Below are positions 45,550-55,696 of a stretch of 64,000 bases of DNA, in pieces. The position numbers were made by a program, and so were the translations under genes. The first letter of the stretch is position 1; every line of letters starts with the position of its first letter. The notes below the pieces were generated by a model. That model was not told the origin of the DNA, did no database searches, and saw nothing but the letters and a program-made list of their open reading frames with translations. This stretch comes from Shewanella benthica KT99 (lineage in GTDB: Bacteria; Pseudomonadota; Gammaproteobacteria; Enterobacterales; Shewanellaceae): contig NZ_ABIC01000008.1 in NCBI RefSeq assembly GCF_000172075.1, positions 82,306 through 146,305 of the forward strand. Reading direction: 5' to 3'.

Positions 45550-47145
45550 ATGAATATTTTTGCTCATGCTGCTGAATTAGAAGAACTCAACATCCCTTTC
45601 GCCATGGCTAATATCCTCGAAACATCAGGCTCGGCTCCCAGACATCAAGGACAGATGATAATTAAAGCCGACGGCACCACACTAGGTACCATAGGTGGCG
45701 GCATGATTGAGCGCTATGTTATCGAACAAGCCATCGAGGCTATCCAACAAAGAGAGCCTAGAGTGGTGAAAGGCCGCATGACCCGCACCGGCCCCGATGC
45801 CATGGACATGGATTGTGGCGGCTCTATGTCGGTACATATCGATGTATTTGGCTTAAAGGCCCCGTTAATTCTTATCGGTGCAGGCCATGTCAATCGAGCC
45901 GTGGCTCAGGCCGCCCATGTCTTAGGTTTCGACATCACAGTCGTCGACACCTATGCCGACAGCTTAGCCGAAGATAACTTCCCACAGGGCAGTAAACTTG
46001 TCTTTGCTGACACCATGGAACAGGCCATCGATAAGCTCACTATCACGGCGCAAAGTTATCTGGTTATCGCCACCAACCATGAAGATAAAGACGCCATCTC
46101 TAAAATTGTCAAACAAGATGCCAAATATATTGGTCTGATGGCCAGTAAACGTAAGTTACAGACTCTGGTTAGTCACCTGAAAAATATTGGCATAAGTGAT
46201 GAGCGAGTCCAAGCTGTATATTCTCCCATCGGCTTTAGCATAGGGGCCGAGACGCCGGAAGAGATCGCTGTCAGCATCATGGGCGAGATATTGAAGGTCA
46301 AGAATGGTGCCGCCGGCGGCCTGATGAAAGATGACCCGCGCATCAACCGCAAACGTTTAGTGCTGATCCGCGGCGCCGGCGATATCGCCACTGGGGTTGC
46401 CGTACGTCTGCACAATGTCGGCTTTAAGGTGGTGATGACAGATATCGCTAAACCAACGATTATTCGTCGCTCCGTCTCCTTTGCCCAGTGTCTATTCGAT
46501 GATACCGCCACAGTCGAGGGGATCACCGCCAAGAAAGCCCACTCTTGTCATTCTGTCTTTGAGCTCATCGATAAGGGCATGATCCCGGTGCTGGTCGATG
46601 AAGAATGCAACTTCGCAGCAAAGTTACAGCCAAACTTTGTGGTCGATGCCATCCTGGCTAAGCGCAACTTAGGCACCACCAAAGCACTGGCGCCACACAC
46701 AGTGGCACTCGGTCCCGGCTTTATGGCTGGGGTGGACTGCGATGCCGTTATCGAAACCAATCGTGGCCATCACTTAGGTCGCATCATATATCAAGGTGAG
46801 ACAGCCCCTAATACCGGCATTCCGGGTAACATCGGTGGCTACACCCATCAACGCGTATTAAGAGCCCCCGAAGCCGGCACCATGCGCTGCCACGCCTCCT
46901 TGGGCGACATAGTCAAAGAGGGCGAGCTTATCGCCCAAATAAACGACACCCCCATCATAGCGCCCATGTCCGGCAAAGTCAGGGGCCTGCTTAATGAAGG
47001 GCTAGAGGTTCATCAAGGCTTTAAAATTGGCGATATTGACCCAAGGGGAGATAAAGCCGACCACCTGAGCGTATCCGATAAAGCCCGTGCCATCGGCGGT
47101 AGTGTGCTAGAGGCATTACTCCACTTAGATATGCGCAGCCTATAA
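45550..47145 (+). CDS. yqeB: YqeB, selenium-dependent molybdenum hydroxylase maturation protein
   Basis: 531 residues, similar to E. coli YqeB (about 540) along its length. Residues 1-260 are an XdhC/CoxI-type chaperone: APRHQGQMIIKADGTTLGTIGGGMIER, MDMDCGGSMSVHIDVFG, the Rossmann loop LIGAGHVNRAVAQAAHVLGFD and IGFSIGAETPEEIAVSIMGEIL. Residues about 270-531 are the EF2563 domain: IRGAGDIATGVAVRLHNVGFKV, VALGPGFMAGVDCDAVIETNRGHHLGRIIY and FKIGDIDPRGDKADHLSVSDKARAIGG. It probably loads the selenium and sulfur ligands of XdhD or XdhA. A clean terminator follows at 47258. Confidence 0.92.
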   Translation: MNIFAHAAELEELNIPFAMANILETSGSAPRHQGQMIIKADGTTLGTIGGGMIERYVIEQAIEAIQQREPRVVKGRMTRTGPDAMDMDCGGSMSVHIDVFGLKAPLILIGAGHVNRAVAQAAHVLGFDITVVDTYADSLAEDNFPQGSKLVFADTMEQAIDKLTITAQSYLVIATNHEDKDAISKIVKQDAKYIGLMASKRKLQTLVSHLKNIGISDERVQAVYSPIGFSIGAETPEEIAVSIMGEILKVKNGAAGGLMKDDPRINRKRLVLIRGAGDIATGVAVRLHNVGFKVVMTDIAKPTIIRRSVSFAQCLFDDTATVEGITAKKAHSCHSVFELIDKGMIPVLVDEECNFAAKLQPNFVVDAILAKRNLGTTKALAPHTVALGPGFMAGVDCDAVIETNRGHHLGRIIYQGETAPNTGIPGNIGGYTHQRVLRAPEAGTMRCHASLGDIVKEGELIAQINDTPIIAPMSGKVRGLLNEGLEVHQGFKIGDIDPRGDKADHLSVSDKARAIGGSVLEALLHLDMRSL

Positions 47146-47257
47146 CGACTCCAGCCCAAGATTTAACCAACCATGGTTGGCCTTGAGCAACAGGCAAGCT
47201 TAAAGCAAGATTTAGTCGAGAGTTAGACAAGAGTTAAGCACCAGCGATTCAACCTTA

Positions 47258-47285
47258 GGGAGCCAGCAGGCTCCCTTTTTTGTGT
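47258..47285 (+). terminator. Rho-independent terminator of yqeC-yqeB
   Basis: GGGAGCC-AGCA-GGCTCCC then TTTTTT, 113 bases after the yqeB stop. The remaining stretch to 47605 shows no supportable gene. Confidence 0.9.
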
Positions 47286-47605
47286 CTAATTTCCATAGGT
47301 ATAAATGAACCCACGGTGGATTATCTAGGGTACAAGCTAGAGGTACTGAAATAACCAGCGCCAAGACCAAAGCTTATTATCAAGAGTATAAGTATCAACA
47401 TGAAACTGGACAGTATCATGGGCATAGCACCGATTAGATGGGGTTGATGCGCGAGTATTGAACCTGCTGGGTGTTCTCTTGCTTAAATAGTGAATAGTGA
47501 GATGAACGAGCTTGAGGCGACTCAATAGCCATGGGGATAAAATAGGGATGGGAATGGGGATAAGAGTGGAATGATAAAGGTGTCATCGCTTGTCGATGAC
47601 ACTTA

Positions 47606-47658
47606 ATACCATTCCATATAAGTATCTGGTCAGTTCAGAGACTTACTCGGAATGGTAT
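47606..47658. repeat. Short palindromic repeat element
   Basis: ATACCATTCCATATAAGT (47606) faces ACTTACTCGGAATGGTAT (ending at 47658): 18-base inverted ends with three mismatches around a short core, like a minimal MITE. Next to it, GTGTCATCG-CTTGT-CGATGACAC (47580-47603) forms a nine-pair hairpin. Both lie in the convergent gap between yqeB and nifJ. Confidence 0.5.
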
Positions 47659-47663
47659 AACTT

Positions 47664-47699
47664 ACAAATAAAAAACTGGAGGCGCGGTCATCGCCTCCA
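47664..47699 (-). terminator. Rho-independent terminator of nifJ
   Basis: On the minus strand GGAGGCG-ATGACCG-CGCCTCC is followed by AGTTTTTTATTTG, 24 bases past the nifJ stop. Confidence 0.9.
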
Positions 47700-47722
47700 T
47701 AGGATTAAGTCCACTCTAACTA

Positions 47723-50700
47723 TTAATGGCTATCCTCAAGATCAATTTCTACATGAGCCGCCACCTCACCTCCAGGGCGTGACGCTATCTCCTCATAGAG
47801 TTTCCATCGACGGTCCACGACATGCTGTGCCCGCTTTGTTAGTGATTCGGCTAACTCAGGATCACTGCGTATCAGCATAGTGAATCTAGCCTCATGAGAG
47901 CGATACTCCTTCAAGGAGATGCTAGGTCTCAGTGAATCGAGTGAGAATGGGTTCTTTCCTACGTCACGCAATTGCGGGTTGTACCTAAACAAAGGCCAGT
48001 GACCCGACTTAACCGCTAACTGCTGCTGACGTAACCCTTTTTCCATGTCGATACCGTGGGCAATGCAGTGACTGTAAGCGATGATGATCGAGGGTCCCTT
48101 ATAGGCTTCCGCTTCTCGCATTGCCAACAGCGTCTGCTGTGGATCGCCACCTAAGGCGATACGAGCAACGTAGACGTTGTTATAGGAGATAGCTTGCATT
48201 GCCACATCTTTCTTGGTGGTCTGCTTACCCGAGGCAGCAAATTTAGCCACAGCGCCGAGAGGCGTCGATTTAGACATTTGACCGCCGGTGTTAGAATACA
48301 CTTCGGTATCCATCACCAAGACATTGACATCTGCACCACTGGCTAACACATGATCTAAGCCACTAGAGCCAATATCATAAGCCCAACCATCACCACCTAC
48401 GATCCAGATTGAACGACGGATCAGCTGATCTGCAACCGAGATAAGGTTAAGCCCATCTTCAGTTGCAAGCTTCTCCAGCTCAATTTTCAGCTCATCGACA
48501 CGTTTAATCTGCGCCTGAATATCTGACTCTGTTTGCTGTTCACAATTGAGTAGCTTATCGACCAGTTCAGGCTTGAGATTCGCTTGCGAGTCTTGACTGA
48601 TACGCACCAATAACTGCTTAGCCATCTCTTGCTGCTTAATGGCCGCTAAACGGAAACCAAAGCCAAACTCGGCGTTATCTTCAAACAATGAGTTAGCCCA
48701 AGCGGGTCCACGACCGGCATCATTCTTAGCCCAAGGTGTGGTGGGTAAGTTACCGCCATAGATAGATGAGCAACCTGTCGCATTGGCGATCATTAAGCGG
48801 TCACCAAAGAGCTGCGACATTAGCTTAAGATAAGGTGTTTCACCACAGCCAGAGCAGGCCCCTGAGAACTCGAACAGAGGCTGCAAGAACTGAGCACCAC
48901 GAACATGTGAGAAATCCACTCTTGATCTGTCGTTATAGGGGATTGAGGTAAAGAAATCGAGATCTTTCTTAGCCTGCTCCATATACGGCCCTTTAGGCTG
49001 CATATTGATGGCTTTGATCTCAGGACTCGTGTCTGTTGCCTCTTGTATCACCATAGGACAGGCATCGACACACAAGGTACAACCGGTACAATCTTGTGCA
49101 TAGACCTGCAAGGTGTAACGGGTATCGGGGAAGCCGCGGGCGGTAATGGTATGAGACTTGAAACCATCCGGCGCCGTATCGAGTAAAGACTTGTCATAGA
49201 ACTTGGCGCGGATCGCCGCGTGGGGACAGACGATTGAGCAGTTACCACATTGGATACAAGCTGTCTCTTCCCACACCGGGATCTGCAATGCGATATCGCG
49301 CTTCTCCCACTGGGTGGTGCCCGATGGGTAAGTACCATCGACAGGTAGCATAGAGACAGGGATGAGATCGCCCTTACCAGCCATCATCTTAGCGGTCACC
49401 TGTTTAACAAAATCAGGCGCTTTATCATCAACCACGGGTTTATTAATCACCTTGGCGGTGACTGATGCAGGTATCTTCACCTCTTCGAGGTGAGCTAAGG
49501 TGTGATCCACTGCGGCGAAGTTTTTCTCAATAACTTTAGGCCCCTTGTGGTTGTAGCTTTTAACGATGGACTTCTTGATCTTCTCGATGGCAACGTCTTT
49601 TTCTAACACACCCGAAAGGGCAAAGAAACACGTCTGCATTATGGTGTTAATGCGCTTGCCCATGCCAGTATCTTCACCCACTTTATAAGCATCGATCACA
49701 TACATGCTCATTTTTTTCTCAATCAATTGAGACTGCATCCTGGCGGGTAGCGTATCCCACACCTTGTCGGCACTAGCCTGGGTATTAAGCAGGAACACGG
49801 CGTTTTCTGTCGCCTTAGCTAACATGTCGGTGGTATCGACGAAGTTTGCCTGATGACAGGCAACGAAGTTGGCCGATTGGATCAGGTAAGGGCTGTTAAT
49901 GGCTTTTTTACCAAATCTCAGATGTGACTCGGTTTGTGAGCCTGACTTTTTCGAATCATAGACAAAATAGCCCTGGCCGAAATAATCAGGATCTTCACCT
50001 ATGATCTTGATGGTGTTTTTATTCGCACCTACGGTACCATCTGCACCTAGACCATAGAAGATAGCCCTTACCACATCCTTCGATTCTATGTCATAACTGG
50101 CATCGAACTCGAGATGAGAGTGACAAACATCATCAATAATACCAATAGTGAAATGTTTCTTGGGCTTGTCCTGAGACAAGTTATCAAACACAGCTTTAAC
50201 CATAGCCGGGGTAAATTCTTTGCTAGACAGGCCATAACGCCCAGCCACTAACATAGGCATCTGCGACAGATTGCCTTGCTCACTATAACTGTCGACCAGT
50301 GAGGTTAAGATATCTTGATAGAGAGGGTCGCCATTAGCACCTGGCTCCTTGGTTCTATCCAGCACAGCTATCTTGTTAACCGTCTTTGGCAGGGCCGCAA
50401 GCAGATGCTCGGCACTCAATGGACGGTACAGTCTCACCTGTAACAGACCCACTTTTTCACCCGCCAGGTTTAAGGCGTCGACGGTCTCTCTAACGGTTTC
50501 GATACCTGAGCCCATGGCGATAATCACCCGCTCTGCGGCTGCATCACCATAAAACTCGATCAGTTTATAGTGACGGCCGGTGATATCACCGAGTTTATCC
50601 ATGCAAGCCTGCACGATTTCGGGCGTCTTATTGTAAAACGCTGTCACCGTTTCACGGCCCTGGAAATAGACATCTGGATTTTGCGCCGTGCCGCGGATAA

Positions 50701-51364
50701 AGGGTTTATTTGGACTCAGACCTCGTTCTCTATGGGCTCTGACAAGTTTGTCATCGATCATAGCGCGAATATCGGTATCACTAATCAGCGCAATTTTGTT
50801 CACTTCGTGGGAGGTTCTGAAACCATCGAAGAAGTGCATAAAAGGGATCCGCGCCTCTAACGTGGCGGCGTGAGCCACCATCGCCATATCGTGGGACTCT
50901 TGCACCGAAGATGATGCTAATAGCGCGAAGCCTGTGCCTCTGGCCGCCATCACATCCTGATGATCACCAAAGATAGATAACCCCTGGGCCGCCAATGAAC
51001 GCGCGGCAACATGGAATACCGTCGCGGTTAGCTCACCGGCAATTTTATACATGTTAGGCAACATCAGCAGCAAGCCTTGGGAAGCCGTAAATGTGGTAGT
51101 CAGGGCGCCACTTTGCAGTGAGCCATGCACAGTACCGGCCGCGCCACCTTCGCTCTGCATCGCGGCGATAAGTGGGATCCCTTGCCAGATATTACGAATA
51201 TCTTTAGCCGCCCACTCCTCTGCGAGCTCCGCCATGGTCGAAGACGGCGTAATCGGATAGATGGCACATACTTCACTGACCCGATAGGCAATATGGGCCG
51301 CGGCCTCATTACCATCACAGGTGTGCATCGAAGCCGTGACTGAGTTTATTTCTGTTGTTTTCAT
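47723..51364 (-). CDS. nifJ: Pyruvate:ferredoxin (flavodoxin) oxidoreductase
   Basis: The ATG at 51364 (MKTTEINSVTASMHTCDGNEAAA) has AGGAG five bases upstream and starts eight bases after the flavoprotein gene; the longer frame overlaps that gene. 1213 residues, single-chain type. Domain order: IYPITPSSTMAELAEEWA (domain I), GRYGLSSKEFTPAMVKAVF, GLGADGTVGANKNTIKII, two [4Fe-4S] sites (CIQCGNCSIVCPH, CTGCTLCVDACPM), a proximal site FSGACSGCGETPYLKL, and the thiamine site GGDGWAYDIGSSGLDHVLASG and NTGGQMSKSTPLGA. It turns pyruvate and CoA into acetyl-CoA, CO2 and reduced ferredoxin. YgeX of the same locus produces pyruvate, which gives it a place in the pathway. Confidence 0.96.
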   Translation of the reverse strand: MKTTEINSVTASMHTCDGNEAAAHIAYRVSEVCAIYPITPSSTMAELAEEWAAKDIRNIWQGIPLIAAMQSEGGAAGTVHGSLQSGALTTTFTASQGLLLMLPNMYKIAGELTATVFHVAARSLAAQGLSIFGDHQDVMAARGTGFALLASSSVQESHDMAMVAHAATLEARIPFMHFFDGFRTSHEVNKIALISDTDIRAMIDDKLVRAHRERGLSPNKPFIRGTAQNPDVYFQGRETVTAFYNKTPEIVQACMDKLGDITGRHYKLIEFYGDAAAERVIIAMGSGIETVRETVDALNLAGEKVGLLQVRLYRPLSAEHLLAALPKTVNKIAVLDRTKEPGANGDPLYQDILTSLVDSYSEQGNLSQMPMLVAGRYGLSSKEFTPAMVKAVFDNLSQDKPKKHFTIGIIDDVCHSHLEFDASYDIESKDVVRAIFYGLGADGTVGANKNTIKIIGEDPDYFGQGYFVYDSKKSGSQTESHLRFGKKAINSPYLIQSANFVACHQANFVDTTDMLAKATENAVFLLNTQASADKVWDTLPARMQSQLIEKKMSMYVIDAYKVGEDTGMGKRINTIMQTCFFALSGVLEKDVAIEKIKKSIVKSYNHKGPKVIEKNFAAVDHTLAHLEEVKIPASVTAKVINKPVVDDKAPDFVKQVTAKMMAGKGDLIPVSMLPVDGTYPSGTTQWEKRDIALQIPVWEETACIQCGNCSIVCPHAAIRAKFYDKSLLDTAPDGFKSHTITARGFPDTRYTLQVYAQDCTGCTLCVDACPMVIQEATDTSPEIKAINMQPKGPYMEQAKKDLDFFTSIPYNDRSRVDFSHVRGAQFLQPLFEFSGACSGCGETPYLKLMSQLFGDRLMIANATGCSSIYGGNLPTTPWAKNDAGRGPAWANSLFEDNAEFGFGFRLAAIKQQEMAKQLLVRISQDSQANLKPELVDKLLNCEQQTESDIQAQIKRVDELKIELEKLATEDGLNLISVADQLIRRSIWIVGGDGWAYDIGSSGLDHVLASGADVNVLVMDTEVYSNTGGQMSKSTPLGAVAKFAASGKQTTKKDVAMQAISYNNVYVARIALGGDPQQTLLAMREAEAYKGPSIIIAYSHCIAHGIDMEKGLRQQQLAVKSGHWPLFRYNPQLRDVGKNPFSLDSLRPSISLKEYRSHEARFTMLIRSDPELAESLTKRAQHVVDRRWKLYEEIASRPGGEVAAHVEIDLEDSH

Positions 51365-51372
51365 ATCTGCTC

Positions 51373-53004
51373 CTAAGCCTGCTCGGCCGCTACCATCTCG
51401 ATGGCATGACATGGACATTGGGAATAGCAAGCGTTACAACCGGTACACTTGTCATAATCAACCTTATAGCCTTTACCTTTGCCTAAGTAAGTGATCGCTC
51501 CATGAGGACAGGCAGCTAAGCAGCCATTACACTCGAAACAGTTACCACAGGAGTAACAACGCTGGGCCTCATAAAGGGCCTCTTGCTCGGTTAATCCGCC
51601 GAGCACTTCGTCAAAGTTCTTGCGGCGCTCGACAGGATCTGTGGCGTGTTGCTCGCTTTGCTCTGCATCGGTTTTATACCAAAGGTGTAACTTATCTAGC
51701 TTGATGAGGGGCGTTTTCTCGACCTTAGTAAAGATGCGTCCCTTGAGGAAGGCATCGATATTGGCCGCCGCTTTCTTACCATGGCCGACCGCGATGGTGA
51801 CCGTGCGATCGCAAGGCACCATATCACCACCGGCGAACAAGCCTTTATAGCCTGTCATCATGTTGTCGTTAACCACCACGCTGCCATCCCACTTATGCTC
51901 AACATCCGGAATGGCCTTAGTGAGCTTGGTATCGATATTCTGGCCTAGAGCCAGAATTAACGAGTCGGCTTGCAGCGTCTCGAACTCGCCTGTTGGCTGA
52001 GGCTTACCCTCTGCGTCGATCGTCATCTTCTCTAGGGTAAATTGCTGACCATCTATCTGATGGATGGTGCGCTGCCAATGGAACTCGATACCCTCTTCCA
52101 TGGCCTCGACACATTCAAAATCATGGGCAGGCATATTAGCCCGATCTCGACGGTAGACCACTTTAACCTGGGCACCGAAACGTTTAGCGGTACGCGCCGC
52201 ATCCATGGCCGTGTTACCACCGCCATAAACCACCACCACGTTACCCAGTTTAGGCGCCTTGCCTAGCTCGACATCTCTTAAATATGAGACCGCATCGGTC
52301 ACTTTTTCAGGATCGGCATTGGGAATGTCTACACCGCGGCCAATGTGAGCACCAATGGCGAGGAATACCGCATCGAACTGGCCACTCACCTTATCGGCTA
52401 AGATAGACTCGACCTTAGTATTGAGCACAATCTTAATCCCCATATCTTCGATACGTTGGATCTCTTGGTCTAATACTTTGCGCGGTAAACGATAGGCGGG
52501 AATACCAAAATGCATCATGCCACCCGCCATAGGGGCACTATCACGGATCTCGACGTCATGACCCTTGCGCTTCAGGTGATAAGCCGTTGCTAAACCACTC
52601 GGACCGGCACCGATAATAAGTACTCGTTTACCACTCGGTTTGGCCTCGAAACGCACAGGCCATTTATGCTCTATGGCTTGATCGCCCAGATAACGCTCTA
52701 CCGCGTGAATACTCACAGATTGATCGACATCATTACGATTACACGCACTCTCACAAGGGTGATAGCAGACGCGACCATGAATGGCTGGCATGGGATTATT
52801 CTTGATCAACGCCTGGAATGCGGCTTCATACTCTTCTTCTTGAGCTAGACCTAGCCACTCTTGGATATTGCTGCCAGTCGGGCAGGCATGATTACAAGGA
52901 GGAAGAGAATTGGAATAGATGGGAAACTTACTGCGCACCGCACCAGAGCCTTTCTTTGCCGTCAGATCTGGTAGTGGCGTCATATCTTTGGAAGTATGTC
53001 TCAT
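51373..53004 (-). CDS. GltD-like FAD/NAD(P) oxidoreductase with C-terminal ferredoxin domain
   Basis: 543 residues. N-terminal [4Fe-4S] cysteines are in PPCNHACPTG and CYHPCESAC; the FAD loop GAGPSGLATAYHLKRKGHDVEI, GGMMHFGIPAYRLP, the NADPH loop YGGGNTAMDAARTAKRFG and VYRRDRANMPA follow; the C-terminus has CYSCGNCFECNGCLAACPHGA and CTGCNACYSQCPCHAI, two more [4Fe-4S] sites. It resembles E. coli YgfT/AegA, which act in anaerobic urate use, and the small-subunit glutamate synthase family. It has no glutamate synthase large subunit here. Directly upstream of nifJ with an eight-base gap, it probably exchanges electrons between ferredoxin and NAD(P)H or passes them towards YgfK. Confidence 0.85.
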   Translation of the reverse strand: MRHTSKDMTPLPDLTAKKGSGAVRSKFPIYSNSLPPCNHACPTGSNIQEWLGLAQEEEYEAAFQALIKNNPMPAIHGRVCYHPCESACNRNDVDQSVSIHAVERYLGDQAIEHKWPVRFEAKPSGKRVLIIGAGPSGLATAYHLKRKGHDVEIRDSAPMAGGMMHFGIPAYRLPRKVLDQEIQRIEDMGIKIVLNTKVESILADKVSGQFDAVFLAIGAHIGRGVDIPNADPEKVTDAVSYLRDVELGKAPKLGNVVVVYGGGNTAMDAARTAKRFGAQVKVVYRRDRANMPAHDFECVEAMEEGIEFHWQRTIHQIDGQQFTLEKMTIDAEGKPQPTGEFETLQADSLILALGQNIDTKLTKAIPDVEHKWDGSVVVNDNMMTGYKGLFAGGDMVPCDRTVTIAVGHGKKAAANIDAFLKGRIFTKVEKTPLIKLDKLHLWYKTDAEQSEQHATDPVERRKNFDEVLGGLTEQEALYEAQRCYSCGNCFECNGCLAACPHGAITYLGKGKGYKVDYDKCTGCNACYSQCPCHAIEMVAAEQA

Positions 53005-53074
53005 ATTTTCACTGCCTTAATATGGATCATATGATGCGCCTAAGCTGGATGTATGCCTAGGCGCATTCGATGTT

Positions 53075-53134
53075 TACACCCAAACTACTTCAAAATGCAG
53101 GATTCAGCATGTCGAGAAGTGGTAGCTTGGGTAT
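53075..53134. repeat. Palindromic intergenic repeat
   Basis: ACCCAAACTACTTC (53078) and GAAGTGGTAGCTTGGGT (53115-53131) form an imperfect inverted repeat around CAGGATTCAGCATG. It lies between yqeA and the GltD-like gene. Such ACCCAAGCTAC palindromes are dispersed in related genomes as far as I recall. It may affect mRNA stability. Confidence 0.5.
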
Positions 53135-53180
53135 ATGCGTGTGCTAGCGCAAGAGCACTCTGCTCTGGGCGCTTGACCTA

Positions 53181-54083
53181 TTAGTTACTCACACAGGTTC
53201 CTGAACGTTCAGCGAGTACATCGAGCCCATGCTCCAAGGCACCTATATAAGCCTTGCCACCAAATGCGGCGAAGTCAATTACCGCTTCAACCTTGGGGCC
53301 CATGGAACCTGCGGGGAAGTCATACTGGCTTAATTCAGCGGGCGTTGCATGGCGCAGGGCACGCTGGTTTTCAGTACCCCAGTCGAGATAGACAGCATCG
53401 GCATCGGTAAGAATAAGTAACTTCTCTGCGTTCAACTGCTTAGCTAGTAGTGTCGCCGATAAGTCTTTATCGATAACGCCTTGTACACCCATAAAGCCAT
53501 TGTCAGACTTACACACTGGAATACCACCACCACCACAACAGATAACAATCTGCTCGTCAGCAAGTAATGCATCGATTGCTTTCATATCTACAATATTCTT
53601 CGGCTTTGGTGATGCAACTACACGACGTAGATATTCGCCATCACGCTTCATGATCCAGTTATTAGCTTCTGCTAATACCTTAGCTTCTTCTTCGTTATAT
53701 ACAGCACCAATAAACTTAGTTGGATCTAGCATGCTCTTATCATTAGCATCCACTTCGATGCGAGTCAGCAGAGTAGTGACTTCACTAGTAGGCATAACAT
53801 TTTGAATCTCTTGCGCTAGCATGTAGCCGATCATACCTTCACTCTCGGCAACCAATACATCTAATGGGTATGGAGCGACTTCGGTATAAGCTAAGTTCTG
53901 TAGCGCTAATAGACCAACTTGTGGACCATTACCGTGGACGATAGCGATGCGGTAATCTTTAGCGATTTCGGCGATGGCTGCGGCAGCAATTTTTACGTTT
54001 GCTAATTGGTTGTCAAAACTTGGTGCATCACCACGGCGTAGTAATGCGTTGCCGCCCAAGGCAACTACAGCGATAGGTTTCAT
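53181..54083 (-). CDS. yqeA: Carbamate kinase
   Basis: The ATG at 54083 (MKPIAVVALGGNALL) has AGGAA five bases upstream; the longer frame has no ribosome site. 300 residues. Amino-acid kinase motifs are ALGGNALLRRGD, IVHGNGPQVGLLALQNLAY, CCGGGGIPV, GVIDKDLSATLLAKQLNAEKLLILTDADAV and SMGPKVEAVIDF. It makes ATP from carbamoyl phosphate. The carbamoyl phosphate would come from YgeW acting in the phosphorolytic direction, as arginine-deiminase pathways do. It lies 92 bases after hyuA. Confidence 0.95.
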   Translation of the reverse strand: MKPIAVVALGGNALLRRGDAPSFDNQLANVKIAAAAIAEIAKDYRIAIVHGNGPQVGLLALQNLAYTEVAPYPLDVLVAESEGMIGYMLAQEIQNVMPTSEVTTLLTRIEVDANDKSMLDPTKFIGAVYNEEEAKVLAEANNWIMKRDGEYLRRVVASPKPKNIVDMKAIDALLADEQIVICCGGGGIPVCKSDNGFMGVQGVIDKDLSATLLAKQLNAEKLLILTDADAVYLDWGTENQRALRHATPAELSQYDFPAGSMGPKVEAVIDFAAFGGKAYIGALEHGLDVLAERSGTCVSN

Positions 54084-54175
54084 AAATATTCCTTGACTCT
54101 CCGACTCATTAACCCGCGGTTGTGCCAGAGATGACTCTGAAGCCATCGCGAGTTAATTGTGGATAAAATGACGAA

Positions 54176-55576
54176 TTATAGGTTGTTTTTATCGAACGGC
54201 TTGCGGTGCACGAAATGTCCGGCACCGGCTTCCCCTAGAAACTCACCATGATTTGCAACGACTTCTCCACGACTGATGGTCATGACTGGCCATCCGGTAA
54301 CAGCATGAGATTCATAAGGGGTGTAGTCAGTATTGTCATGTAATTTTTCATGACTGATATTGACCTTAAGTTCAGGATCGAATAACACAATATCCGCATC
54401 CGAACCTTCCAGAAGGCAGCCTTTTTGTGGGTAAAGGCCGAACAGTTTTGCAGGTTTAAAACTGGTTACCTCGACAAATTTCTCAGGAGATATCCTGCCC
54501 TTAGACACCCCTTCTGAGAAGAGGAGCGGCATACGGGTCTCTACACCCGGCATACCATTGGGACAAGCGGTGAAGTCATCGACTCCCTTGCGCTTCTGGT
54601 CGTGGTAAGTAAATGAACAGTGATCGGTAGCCACCGTGTCTATGCTGCCATCCTCGAGCCCCAGCCAAAGCTTTTCAAGTTCCGCTTTAGGTCTAAGAGG
54701 AGGACTCATCAAATATTTAACGGCATCTTCATTTTCATAGAGGCTATCGTCCAGCAACAGGTACTGCGGGCAAGTTTCCGCCCAAACAGCTTGCTGGTTC
54801 TTTCTGGCTAAGCGGATATAATCCAGGCCTAGGCCGTTAGAAAGATGGACGATATACAGGGGCGCATTACCAGAGAGGCTAGCGAGGTTGATCGTGCGTG
54901 CAATCGCTTCCGCTTCACATTCCAGTGGACGACTGACTGCATGGTATTTGGGGGCTGTTTTGCCCGCTTTAATTAGCTGAGCACGACGCTGTGCTATGGC
55001 GGCATCATTTTCTGGATGAACCGTTGTCAGTGCATTTAGCTCATTGAGACGCGCCATGGCTTTAAGAATACTGTCGTCATCGAGCTTATAACCATAAGTG
55101 AGGTAAAGCTTGAAGCTAGTGATACCCTCTTTTTCAACCATGGTTTGCATATCAGCCAACACTTGGTCATCTACATGCTGGATAACACCATGAAAGCTAT
55201 AATCGATCACCGCCTTATCTTCGGCGTACTCTTTATACACGGCGAGCTGATGCCCTAATGAACAACCTTTAGGTCCAAAACCCATATGATCTATGATCAT
55301 AGTGGTGCCACCACAGGCCGCTGAACGGGTACCGGTGTAAAAGTCATCTATGCTGCGGCTAATGCCTACATCTATGTTGAAGTGGGTATGAACATCGATT
55401 CCGCCAGGCATAACGTAGAGGCCTTGTGCATCGATAATCTTGGTGTCGGCTGGGGTGTCAGTGATGGTCTCACTCACCTTGGCTATCTTACCGTCGATAA
55501 GTAGCAGCTGTTTTTTTGACTGGCCATGGGCATCGACTAGAGTACCATTGATGATCAGCGTCGCTGTTGATGACAT
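54176..55576 (-). CDS. hyuA: D-hydantoinase/dihydropyrimidinase-type amidohydrolase
   Basis: Start at the ATG 55576 (MSSTATLIINGTLVDA), with GGAG eight bases upstream; 466 residues. Metal ligands are in GGIDVHTHFN; the carboxylated lysine is in GITSFKLYLTYGYKL; later histidines in TVHPENDA and YIVHLSNGLG; aspartate in VATDHCSF. It is close to E. coli HyuA, a phenylhydantoinase in vitro. In this setting it probably opens a ureide ring formed during purine breakdown. A terminator-like hairpin lies in front of the gene, so part of the ygeW transcript may stop before it. Confidence 0.93.
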   Translation of the reverse strand: MSSTATLIINGTLVDAHGQSKKQLLLIDGKIAKVSETITDTPADTKIIDAQGLYVMPGGIDVHTHFNIDVGISRSIDDFYTGTRSAACGGTTMIIDHMGFGPKGCSLGHQLAVYKEYAEDKAVIDYSFHGVIQHVDDQVLADMQTMVEKEGITSFKLYLTYGYKLDDDSILKAMARLNELNALTTVHPENDAAIAQRRAQLIKAGKTAPKYHAVSRPLECEAEAIARTINLASLSGNAPLYIVHLSNGLGLDYIRLARKNQQAVWAETCPQYLLLDDSLYENEDAVKYLMSPPLRPKAELEKLWLGLEDGSIDTVATDHCSFTYHDQKRKGVDDFTACPNGMPGVETRMPLLFSEGVSKGRISPEKFVEVTSFKPAKLFGLYPQKGCLLEGSDADIVLFDPELKVNISHEKLHDNTDYTPYESHAVTGWPVMTISRGEVVANHGEFLGEAGAGHFVHRKPFDKNNL

Positions 55577-55624
55577 TAAACCTGCTCCCAAGATAGAGAT
55601 TAAAAAAATAAAAGTAAAACCAAA

Positions 55625-55688
55625 AAAAAAGAAAAAGTATTTATCGTAAATGACACCTTAAGGACGATGTAGCCGCCCTTAAGGTGTC
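55625..55688 (-). terminator. Terminator between ygeY and hyuA
   Basis: GACACCTTAAGG and CCTTAAGGTGTC (55652-55663 and 55677-55688) form a perfect 12-pair stem, followed on the minus strand by ATTTACGATAAATACTTTTTC and a long T-rich run. It should reduce read-through from ygeWXY into hyuA. Confidence 0.8.
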
Positions 55689-55696
55689 TTGCCTAA

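Noticed and set aside
47337..47525. 62-residue minus-strand frame in the yqeB-nifJ gap
   Set aside because: No recognisable motif or ribosome site; between two terminators and repeat elements.
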